Shown here piece by piece: positions 1 to 6,851 of a stretch of 19,353 nt of DNA. Within the stretch, counting starts at the first letter, position 1. Each line of letters opens with the position of its first letter. Below the pieces are notes generated by a model, which searched no databases, was not told where the DNA came from, and saw only the letters and a list, made by a program, of their open reading frames with translations. The translations under genes and the position numbers were made by a program. Origin of the DNA: Chryseobacterium gleum (lineage in GTDB: Bacteria; Bacteroidota; Bacteroidia; Flavobacteriales_D; Crocinitomicaceae); contig CAMCQL010000013.1 in assembly GCA_945877005.1 (NCBI GenBank), forward strand, positions 1 to 19,353, read 5' to 3'.

Positions 1-1
1 T

Positions 2-748
2 ATTAAAAAATTAATTGAATATTGCGAACATAATTTTATAAGATTTAAAATATTACCAACATTTAAACAATATACTTTAAATCGTAAATTAAGCATCGAT
101 TTCTACAACGACATTCCCGTATTAGTTCTTAGAAAAGAACCGCTAGAAAACATTTTTAACCTAACGATTAAACGTTTATTTGATTTGTTTTTTTCTGTTT
201 CAATCATTCTTTTAATCTACCCTTGGTTATTCCCTATCGTTTTTATAATCATTAAATTAACGTCAAAAGGTCCTGTTTTCTTCATACAAGACAGATCTGG
301 ACAAGACAATAAAGTTTTTAAATGTTACAAATTTAGGACGATGAGAATAAACAAAGAAGCTAATAATATTGGTACATTGATAAATGATCCTAGAATCACC
401 CCAATAGGGAAATTATTAAGGAAAACACGTATAGATGAATTACCTCAATTTATTAATGTTTTTTTAGGTCAAATGTCGGTTGTTGGTCCAAGACCACATA
501 TGATTAAACATACTGAAGAATATTCAAGGTTAGTGAATGAATTTCTAGTAAGACAATTTGTTAAACCCGGAATTACTGGTTGGGCTCAAACAACAGGCTA
601 CATAGATGAATCAAGAAAACTTCAAGAAATGAAGGACAAAGTAATCAAAGATATATGGTACATAGAAAATTGGTCTTTTTTATTAGATATCAAAATTATT
701 CTTTTGACCATTTATAATATAATCCGAAAAGATAAAAACGCTTATTAA
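2..748 (+). CDS. Polyprenyl-phosphate sugar-1-phosphate transferase (WcaJ/PglC-like), 5' truncated
   Basis: Transfers a sugar-1-phosphate from a nucleotide sugar to a membrane polyprenyl phosphate, the first step of an exopolysaccharide, capsule or O-glycan unit. The frame is open from base 2 with no upstream stop, so the true start lies outside the window; the TTG at 185 is internal. The visible N-terminal stretch contains the family linker 'DIPVLVLRKEPLE' followed by 'KRLFD', which precedes the membrane hairpin (codons about 180-265). Next come the bacterial sugar transferase signatures: 'GPVFFIQDRSG', 'KCYKFRTMR', 'KTRIDELPQFINV' with the Asp-Glu pair at 434-439 that matches the catalytic dyad of PglC-type enzymes, 'MSVVGPRPHM' and 'VKPGITGWAQ'. 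The linker suggests the long WcaJ-type form with an N-terminal membrane and CoA-binding-like region. The substrate sugar cannot be read from sequence. The transketolase gene begins 12 bases after the stop, so the two are probably co-transcribed. Confidence 0.93.
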   Translation: MKKLIEYCEHNFIRFKILPTFKQYTLNRKLSIDFYNDIPVLVLRKEPLENIFNLTIKRLFDLFFSVSIILLIYPWLFPIVFIIIKLTSKGPVFFIQDRSGQDNKVFKCYKFRTMRINKEANNIGTLINDPRITPIGKLLRKTRIDELPQFINVFLGQMSVVGPRPHMIKHTEEYSRLVNEFLVRQFVKPGITGWAQTTGYIDESRKLQEMKDKVIKDIWYIENWSFLLDIKIILLTIYNIIRKDKNAY

Positions 749-760
749 ATTCTATAAACC

Positions 761-1591
761 ATGGAAATAGTAAAAATCGCATCACAAGTTAGAAGAGACA
801 TAGTTCGAATGGTTGCTGAAGTAAATTCAGGACACCCAGGTGGATCATTAGGTTGTGCTGATTTCTTGACAGTGCTTTATTTTGAAATAATGAACCATAA
901 TAAAAACTTTGATATGGATGCTAAAGGTGAGGATGTTTTCTATCTCTCTAACGGGCATATATCTCCAGTATGGTACAGTGTTTTGGCACGTTCAGGTTAT
1001 TTTCCAGTAAGTGAATTAGGAACATTTCGTAAACTTGGATCAAAACTTCAAGGTCACCCAAGTACGGACAAAAAACTACCAGGAATACGAATGGCTTCTG
1101 GATCTTTAGGACAAGGATTATCTTGTGCTATAGGAACTGCTATCACTAAAAAATTAAACAAAGAAAATTCAATCGTTTACACACTTCATGGTGATGGAGA
1201 GTTACAAGAGGGCCAAATCTGGGAAGCTGCAATGTATGCTTCTGCAAAAAAGATAGACAATCTTATCGCAACAATCGATTACAATGGTAGACAAATTGAT
1301 GGAGATGTTGAGGACGTACTATCTTTGGGTAATCTTAAAGCAAAATGGGAAGCATTTGGATGGATGACTTTTGAAATGGACGGACACAATGTTTCTGAAA
1401 TAATTTCAACATTGAATCAAGCAAAATCAGAAACAGGAAAAGGTTCGCCAATAGTCATCATTATGAAAACTGAAATGGGCAAAGGTGTAGACTTCATGGA
1501 AGGAAATCATAAATGGCATGGTGTTGCACCAAACCCTGAACAGTTAAAATCTGCATTAAACCAACTTGAAGAAACATTAGGCGATTATTAA
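761..1591 (+). CDS. Transketolase, N-terminal (TPP/pyrophosphate-binding) subunit
   Basis: Forms half of a split transketolase, the thiamine-diphosphate enzyme that moves two-carbon ketol units between sugar phosphates in the non-oxidative pentose phosphate pathway. The 276 residues cover the first domain of a normal ~650-residue transketolase. Visible motifs are 'SGHPGG' with His25, 'SNGH' with His66, 'LQGHP' with His99, 'GSLGQGL' at 114-120, the TPP motif GDG (144-146) through 'DYN' ending at Asn175, and 'KWHG' with His253. The ATG start at 761 fits homologous N-terminal subunits. The catalytic glutamate is supplied by the partner at 2949-3902. The partner does not follow directly: a secreted VWA gene lies between, starting at the base after this stop and in the same reading frame. 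Split subunits of this size are common in Bacteroidota and probably form the housekeeping enzyme, although the sugar transferase upstream leaves a role in a glycan pathway possible. Confidence 0.95.
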   Translation: MEIVKIASQVRRDIVRMVAEVNSGHPGGSLGCADFLTVLYFEIMNHNKNFDMDAKGEDVFYLSNGHISPVWYSVLARSGYFPVSELGTFRKLGSKLQGHPSTDKKLPGIRMASGSLGQGLSCAIGTAITKKLNKENSIVYTLHGDGELQEGQIWEAAMYASAKKIDNLIATIDYNGRQIDGDVEDVLSLGNLKAKWEAFGWMTFEMDGHNVSEIISTLNQAKSETGKGSPIVIIMKTEMGKGVDFMEGNHKWHGVAPNPEQLKSALNQLEETLGDY

Positions 1592-2941
1592 TTGAAGTTT
1601 TTATTTCCCATATTACTTCTAATAAATTGTTTTTCGATCGCTCAAGATCAGAAAACCAGAATACTATTTATCTTAGATGCTTCTAATAGCATGAACGCAA
1701 GTTGGGGAAATCAAACAAGAATAGAGGCTGCCAAAGAACTTTTAGAACAAGCAATTGACAGTTTAGAAGGAACTGAAAATTTGGAAATTGCACTTAGAGT
1801 ATATGGTCATCAATCACCAATCACAGCTACTTTCCAAGATTGTAACGATACGAAACTTGAAGTGCCTTTTGGAAGCAATAATTTCTCTCAGATTAAAGGT
1901 TTTATCCGAACAATCAAAGCAAAAGGAACCACACCCATAGCTCGATCATTGGAAGCTGCAGCAGGTGACTTTCCAGATGTAACCGCTAGAAATTGCATCA
2001 TTTTAATCACTGACGGATTAGAAGCTTGCGACAACGATCCTTGTGTAATTGCAAAAAAACTAAGAGATAAAAACATCAACATCACTCCATTTGTTATTGG
2101 TATAGGTATGGATCTCTCCTATCTAGAAAAATTTAAATGTATTGGTAGTTATTCAGAAGCAGAATCTAAAGACGCGTTTAAAAATGCTTTGAAAAATGTT
2201 GTATCAAAAGCATTAGTAAACACTAGCGCTCAAATCAATTTAAACGATATTTTCTCCAAACCAACAGAAACTGATGTGACACTTTTTTTATACAAATCAG
2301 GGACGAAAGAGTTAAAATATGCATTTGAACATACATTAAATCGCTTTGGAAATCCAGATACACTTATTCTTGAACCGTCATTTGAATATGATCTAGTTGT
2401 AAACACATTACCTAAAATTGAGAAAAAAAACATAAAACTCAAAAAACATATTCACAATACAATCATTGTTGATGCACCTCAAGGTTTTATAAAGACTCGC
2501 ATAGTTAACGGTTCGAGATCAGTAGAAATACCAACTAGAATTACATTAGCCAATGACGATCAAACAATTAACGTACAATCATTAAACACAATAGATAAAT
2601 ACCTAATAGGGAACTATCGGTTAGAAATATTGACTTTACCAAGAATTTACAAAACTATTGAGGTTAAACAAAGTAGTATAACGAATATTGATATAGAAGC
2701 TCCGGGGACTTTCTCATGTAAAAGTTCAAACCCAACAGTTGGACAAGTGTTTTATGAAAAAACAGAAGGACAATGGGAATGGGTCTGCTCCATTAATGCC
2801 TCTAAATCTCAAGAGGAATGGTCATTACAACCTGGAAAATATAAAATTTATTACAGACAAAAAAACATAAAATCAACTTCCTATTCTTTTGAAAAAGAGT
2901 TTAGAATTATATCAGAAAAACAAACAAGTGTAAACTTATAA
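1592..2941 (+). CDS. Secreted von Willebrand factor type A domain protein
   Basis: Starts with TTG (1592-1594), the first codon after the in-frame TAA of the transketolase N subunit. No ATG start is plausible, because the first internal Met (residue 34) lies inside the metal site. Residues 1-18 are a signal peptide with a hydrophobic core and 'FSIAQ' before the likely cut. The VWA domain spans about 22-215. Its MIDAS metal site is visible as D29-x-S31-x-S33, a Thr in 'KGTTP' (113 or 114), and Asp141 in 'LITDG'. 'EACDNDPC' holds Cys146 and Cys151, a pair seen in secreted bacterial VWA proteins and likely disulfide-bonded. The remaining ~230 residues look beta-rich, ending with 'QPGKYKIYYR'; I recognise no named domain there. 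There is no clear lipobox and no type IX sorting domain, so it is probably periplasmic or exported. VWA domains bind protein partners through a metal ion; this protein's partner is unknown. The transketolase C gene begins 7 bases downstream. Confidence 0.88.
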   Translation: MKFLFPILLLINCFSIAQDQKTRILFILDASNSMNASWGNQTRIEAAKELLEQAIDSLEGTENLEIALRVYGHQSPITATFQDCNDTKLEVPFGSNNFSQIKGFIRTIKAKGTTPIARSLEAAAGDFPDVTARNCIILITDGLEACDNDPCVIAKKLRDKNINITPFVIGIGMDLSYLEKFKCIGSYSEAESKDAFKNALKNVVSKALVNTSAQINLNDIFSKPTETDVTLFLYKSGTKELKYAFEHTLNRFGNPDTLILEPSFEYDLVVNTLPKIEKKNIKLKKHIHNTIIVDAPQGFIKTRIVNGSRSVEIPTRITLANDDQTINVQSLNTIDKYLIGNYRLEILTLPRIYKTIEVKQSSITNIDIEAPGTFSCKSSNPTVGQVFYEKTEGQWEWVCSINASKSQEEWSLQPGKYKIYYRQKNIKSTSYSFEKEFRIISEKQTSVNL

Positions 2942-2948
2942 TAAAAAA

Positions 2949-3902
2949 ATGACAGAATTCGAGATTTACGGAAACAAAGACACTCGTTCAGGGTTTGGTG
3001 CAGGACTTCATGAACTTGGAAAAAATAATCCAAACGTAGTTGCCCTATGTGCTGACCTAACTGGATCGTTAAAAATGGATGCATTTGCAACCGATTTTCC
3101 TGAAAGATTTTTTCAAGTAGGTATCGCTGAAGCAAATATGATCGGAATGGCTGCGGGCATGACAATTGGAGGGAAAATACCTTATACTGGTACATTTGCA
3201 AACTTTTCAACTGGACGTGTTTATGATCAAATAAGACAATCGGTCGCATACTCTCAAAAAAACGTGAAAATTTGCGCATCTCATGCTGGTTTAACATTAG
3301 GTGAAGATGGTGCTACACATCAAATTCTTGAGGATATTGGAATGATGAAAATGCTTCCAAACATGACTGTTATAGTACCTGCTGATTACAATCAAACAAA
3401 ACAAGCAACAATTGCAATCGCAGCTCATGAAGGCCCAGTTTATTTAAGATTCGGAAGACCTGTAATGCCTATCTTTGTTAAGGAAGACGCTGAATTTAAA
3501 ATAGGACAAGCAGATATACTTGCTGAAGGTACAGATGTTACAATAGTAGCTTGTGGCCATTTAGTTTGGAAATCAATTGAAGCAATAAAAATTCTTGAAG
3601 AAAAAGGGATTTCAGTCGAATTGATTAACATGCATACAATAAAACCACTTGATAAACAAGCTCTTTTAAAATCACTATCAAAAACTAAATGTGTTGTTAC
3701 TGCTGAAGAACACATGATTGCTGGTGGTCTCGGAGAATCTGTTGCTCAGGTTATAACACAAACGCTTTTAGTACCTCAAGAATTTGTAGCAGTTAATGAC
3801 ACTTTTGGAGAAAGTGGTACTCCTATGGAATTAATGAAAAAATATGGAATTGATACAGAACATATCGTTGCTGCAGTAGAAAAAGTTCTAACTAGAAAAT
3901 AA
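2949..3902 (+). CDS. Transketolase, C-terminal (pyrimidine-binding) subunit
   Basis: Second half of the split transketolase, pairing with the product of 761-1591. At 317 residues it covers the pyrimidine-binding and C-terminal domains. The TPP-activating glutamate is Glu61 in 'VGIAEANMIGMAAG', followed by 'TFANFSTGR' (82-90), 'SHAGLTLGEDGATHQ' with His112 and His124, and 'VIVPAD' (141-146). 'LRFGRP' leads into the C-terminal transketolase domain, which has 'HTIKPLD' and 'EEH...GGLGE'. The ATG at 2949 is 7 bases after the VWA stop and the class III aminotransferase starts 15 bases after this stop, so the genes probably share one transcript. All expected catalytic elements are present across the two subunits, so the enzyme should be active despite the gene inserted between its halves. 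Confidence 0.95.
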   Translation: MTEFEIYGNKDTRSGFGAGLHELGKNNPNVVALCADLTGSLKMDAFATDFPERFFQVGIAEANMIGMAAGMTIGGKIPYTGTFANFSTGRVYDQIRQSVAYSQKNVKICASHAGLTLGEDGATHQILEDIGMMKMLPNMTVIVPADYNQTKQATIAIAAHEGPVYLRFGRPVMPIFVKEDAEFKIGQADILAEGTDVTIVACGHLVWKSIEAIKILEEKGISVELINMHTIKPLDKQALLKSLSKTKCVVTAEEHMIAGGLGESVAQVITQTLLVPQEFVAVNDTFGESGTPMELMKKYGIDTEHIVAAVEKVLTRK

Positions 3903-3917
3903 AGAAAAACAATCACA

Positions 3918-5108
3918 ATGTCAAAGATTGAAGAATTTTTATCTGTTCAAGCACAAACAAATCCTTCTCCCTACTTAATTGATGTTGATTATGCTGAAGG
4001 GATTTACATCTATGATAAAAACGGAAAACAATATTTTGACATGATTGCAGGGGTTGCAGTAACAAATGTAGGACATAGACACCCGCATATACAAAATGCA
4101 ATCAAAAAACAACTTGACAAACATTTACATGTGATGGTATATGGGGAATTTATACAAGATTCCCCATTGGCTTTTTCAAAAAAATTAACTTCTATATTAC
4201 CCGAAAAATTAAATTGTGTATACCCTGTGAATTCAGGGACTGAAGCGAATGAAGCAGCTATTAAATTAGTAAAACGTGTCACAAAACGAACTGAGATAAT
4301 ATCCTTTAGAGGCTCCTATCACGGTAGTACGAATGGTTCACTAAGTATTTCAGGAAACGAAACAAAAAAAAGAGCTTATAGACCCCTTCTTTCAGACATT
4401 CAATTTTTAGAGCATAATTGTATTTTAGACCTTAATAAAATCACTGTTAAAACAGCAGGGGTTATTATTGAAACAATACAAGGAGATGCAGGTGTAAGAG
4501 AAAGTGATTCATTTTTTTTAAAAGCCTTAAAAGAAAAATGTGAAGCTGTAGGTGCTTTATTAATCTTTGATGAAATTCAATGTGGTATGGGAAGAGCCGG
4601 AAAAAATTTCGCTTTTGAAAGGTCTGGAGTTACCCCACATGTACTAACATTAGGTAAAGCGTTAGGGGGAGGTTTACCTATCGGAGCTTTGGTCAGTTCG
4701 AAAGAATACTTAGCCAAATTCACAAATAATCCAATGTTAGGACATATCACTACATTTGGTGGAAATGCAGTAATTTGCGCAGCAGCAAACGCATTCCTAG
4801 AAGTTCTAACACAAGAAATAAATTACTCTGAAGTAGAATCAAATGGAGAACTACTGGTAAATATGCTAATCACAGAACCTGAAATTATCGAAATACGACG
4901 TGTGGGAATGATGTTTGCATTTGATATGTGTTCTTTCGAAAGAGTGGAAAAAGTAGTAAATAAGTGTTTGGAATATGGTTTGATTAGTTTTTGGTTTTTA
5001 TCCCATCCCTACAGTTTTAGGTTATCCCCACCACTAACCATCACTCATAAAGAAATTATTACTGCAGGAGAAATCATCCTAAGGGCCATTCGAGAAACTC
5101 GATCGTGA
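3918..5108 (+). CDS. Class III PLP-dependent aminotransferase (acetylornithine/ornithine aminotransferase-like)
   Basis: A 396-residue fold-type I, class III (ArgD/OAT-like) aminotransferase. The cofactor site is complete: 'NSGTEANE' (105-112) for the phosphate cup, 'YHG' (134-136) with the ring-stacking residue region, 'IFDEIQCGMGR' with Asp218, and the Schiff-base lysine Lys247 in 'LGKALGGGLPIGA'. 'HITTFGGN' supplies Thr279 from the neighbouring subunit. The length and start (ATG at 3918) are normal. The amino donor and acceptor cannot be fixed from sequence: ornithine, acetylornithine, 4-aminobutyrate or another omega-amine are all possible, and no arginine-pathway gene lies nearby. It closes the transketolase run, with a 15-base gap upstream. 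A 130-base gap then separates it from pyrG. Confidence 0.92.
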   Translation: MSKIEEFLSVQAQTNPSPYLIDVDYAEGIYIYDKNGKQYFDMIAGVAVTNVGHRHPHIQNAIKKQLDKHLHVMVYGEFIQDSPLAFSKKLTSILPEKLNCVYPVNSGTEANEAAIKLVKRVTKRTEIISFRGSYHGSTNGSLSISGNETKKRAYRPLLSDIQFLEHNCILDLNKITVKTAGVIIETIQGDAGVRESDSFFLKALKEKCEAVGALLIFDEIQCGMGRAGKNFAFERSGVTPHVLTLGKALGGGLPIGALVSSKEYLAKFTNNPMLGHITTFGGNAVICAAANAFLEVLTQEINYSEVESNGELLVNMLITEPEIIEIRRVGMMFAFDMCSFERVEKVVNKCLEYGLISFWFLSHPYSFRLSPPLTITHKEIITAGEIILRAIRETRS

Positions 5109-5123
5109 AAACTAATACACGAT

Positions 5124-5140
5124 AAATCAACAATTGATTT
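5124..5140 (+). terminator. Weak hairpin after the aminotransferase gene, possible terminator
   Basis: A 7-bp perfect stem (AAATCAA / TTGATTT) with a CAA loop lies 15 bases after the stop of the aminotransferase gene and runs into TTTTC. The stem has only one G:C pair per arm-half and the T run is short, so termination would be inefficient. A second overlapping stem (5135-5141 with 5147-5153) competes with it. The rest of the 5109-5238 gap holds only the promoter element described separately. Confidence 0.25.
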
Positions 5141-5204
5141 TCATAAAAAATCATGTGAGTTAGAAAATTATTAAAAAATACCTTCTACCTTCTTTTTAAA
5201 GTAT

Positions 5205-5212
5205 TAACTTTG
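5205..5212 (+). promoter_or_regulatory. TAnnTTTG -7 element upstream of pyrG
   Basis: TAACTTTG matches the Bacteroidota -7 consensus TAnnTTTG exactly and lies 26 bases before the pyrG ATG, as expected for a short leader. No good TTTG/TTG -33 box is seen at 17-23 bases upstream, so the call rests on the -7 element and its position. Confidence 0.55.
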
Positions 5213-5238
5213 TTTCCCGTAGTTACAAAATTAAATCC

Positions 5239-6849
5239 ATGTCAAATTCAACAAAATACATCTTTGTAACCGGAGGTGTGACTTCATCTTTAGGTAAAGG
5301 AATTATTGCCGCTTCTTTGGCAAAACTTTTACAAGCTAGAGGATATTCTGCCACCATTCAAAAGCTAGATCCTTATATAAATATTGATCCAGGAACATTA
5401 AATCCTTACGAACATGGTGAATGTTTTGTAACAAATGATGGTGCAGAAACAGATTTGGACTTAGGTCATTATGAACGATTTTTAAATGTCCCAACTTCAC
5501 AAGCAAATAATGTCACTACTGGAAAAATCTATCAGTCAGTAATTGAAAAAGAAAGAAAAGGAGAATTTTTGGGGAAAACAGTACAAGTTATTCCCCATAT
5601 CACAGATGAAATAAAAGAAAGAATTCAAATATTAGGAAAAAAAGGCACTTTTGATATCGTTATTACAGAAATTGGAGGTACCGTTGGAGATATTGAATCT
5701 CTTCCTTATGTTGAGGCAGTTAGACAAATGTTATGGGAATTTGAGAATGATTGTATCGTAGTACACCTTACATTGATTCCTTATTTAGCTGCGGCTGGAG
5801 AATTAAAAACAAAACCAACACAACACTCGGTTAAACAGCTATTAGAACTTGGTGTTCAACCAGATATACTATGCTGTAGAACAGAACATCCATTGGATTT
5901 AAACATTCGCCAAAAAATAGCTAAATTTTGCAATGTTAGTGTCAATGCAGTTATAGAATCTCGAGATGCAGCATCAATTTATGACGTGCCATTACTTATG
6001 CAAGCGGAGGAATTAGATAAAGTAGTTTTGGAAAAACTCAATTTATCCTCTAAAGCTACGCCTAACTTAGATGAATGGACTTCATTTTTAAATCGACTTA
6101 AAAACCCTAAACATTCAGTATCTATTGGATTAATAGGGAAATATGTAGAATTAAAAGATTCATACAAATCAATTAGCGAAGCATTTATACATGCTGGTGT
6201 ATCAAATGAATGTCAAGTAAATGTAAAATGGATTCATTCAGAAAAACTAAATAGAGAAAACATTCAGGAAGAATTAGAAGGGTTAGATGGAATCCTTGTT
6301 GCACCTGGATTTGGATCAAGAGGTATTTCGGGTAAAATTAAAGCGGTGAAATTTGCAAGAGAAAACAAAATACCATTTTTAGGAATATGCCTCGGTATGC
6401 AATGTGCTGTTATTGAATTTGCAAGAAATGTATTGGGATTAAAAGATGCACATACCACTGAAATTGCTGAAGACACAAAACATCCAGTGATAAGTATGAT
6501 GGAAGAGCAAAAAAACATCTCTAACATGGGAGGAACAATGCGTTTAGGAGCTTACAAATGCGAATTAATCCCAAATTCAAATGCTGCTATAGCATATAAC
6601 ACAGAAAAAATTAACGAACGTCATCGTCATCGCTACGAATTCAACAACGATTACTTACAACAATTTGAAGAAAATGGAATGATCGCCACTGGGAAAAATC
6701 CAGAATCAGGTTTGGTAGAAGTTGTTGAAATACCAGAACATCCTTGGTTTGTTGGAGCGCAATTTCACCCAGAATATAAAAGTACAGTAGCGAAACCACA
6801 TCCACTTTTTGTAGGTTTCATAAAAGCATCATTAGAAAATAAAAAATAA
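5239..6849 (+). CDS. pyrG: CTP synthase (glutamine-hydrolysing)
   Basis: Makes CTP from UTP, ATP and glutamine, the last step of pyrimidine nucleotide synthesis in the cytosol. The 536 residues match the usual family length. The N-terminal synthase domain opens with 'KYIFVTGGVTSSLGKG' (P-loop-like ATP site), followed by 'DPYINIDPGTLNPYEHGE' and 'EIGGTVGDIESLPY'. The C-terminal class I glutaminase domain has its nucleophile Cys384 in 'GICLGMQ' and the His510/Glu512 pair in 'FHPEYKS'. The active-site set is complete. The ATG at 5239 begins right before the conserved N-terminus. yidC follows after only 2 bases; this pyrG-yidC order is, to my knowledge, common in flavobacteria. A TAnnTTTG promoter element lies 26 bases upstream. 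I see no GGG-type start region that would suggest the reiterative-transcription control known for pyrG in Bacillus. Confidence 0.98.
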   Translation: MSNSTKYIFVTGGVTSSLGKGIIAASLAKLLQARGYSATIQKLDPYINIDPGTLNPYEHGECFVTNDGAETDLDLGHYERFLNVPTSQANNVTTGKIYQSVIEKERKGEFLGKTVQVIPHITDEIKERIQILGKKGTFDIVITEIGGTVGDIESLPYVEAVRQMLWEFENDCIVVHLTLIPYLAAAGELKTKPTQHSVKQLLELGVQPDILCCRTEHPLDLNIRQKIAKFCNVSVNAVIESRDAASIYDVPLLMQAEELDKVVLEKLNLSSKATPNLDEWTSFLNRLKNPKHSVSIGLIGKYVELKDSYKSISEAFIHAGVSNECQVNVKWIHSEKLNRENIQEELEGLDGILVAPGFGSRGISGKIKAVKFARENKIPFLGICLGMQCAVIEFARNVLGLKDAHTTEIAEDTKHPVISMMEEQKNISNMGGTMRLGAYKCELIPNSNAAIAYNTEKINERHRHRYEFNNDYLQQFEENGMIATGKNPESGLVEVVEIPEHPWFVGAQFHPEYKSTVAKPHPLFVGFIKASLENKK

Positions 6850-6851
6850 AA

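Noticed and set aside
185..748. A short sugar transferase starting at TTG 185.
   Set aside because: The frame is open back to base 2 and the upstream codons encode the conserved linker before the membrane hairpin, so the gene is truncated by the window edge.
761..2941. Transketolase N subunit and VWA protein as one readthrough fusion, since both are in the same frame across a single TAA.
   Set aside because: The VWA part begins with a good signal peptide, the TAA is an ordinary stop, and the subunit ends at the usual family length. A frameshift or readthrough is not needed.
1592..2941. Type IX secretion substrate: a C-terminal sorting domain on the VWA protein.
   Set aside because: The C-terminus lacks the glycine and lysine-rich pattern of known type A or gliding-type sorting domains. 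The signal peptide alone supports Sec export only.
2881..3297. A 138-codon open frame on the minus strand over the VWA/transketolase C junction.
   Set aside because: It runs opposite two clearly coding genes, its protein has no recognisable motif, and it looks like a shadow of the plus-strand code.
5213..5238. Reiterative-transcription attenuation of pyrG as in Bacillus.
   Set aside because: No GGG-type initial transcribed sequence or leader terminator is present between the -7 element and the ATG.
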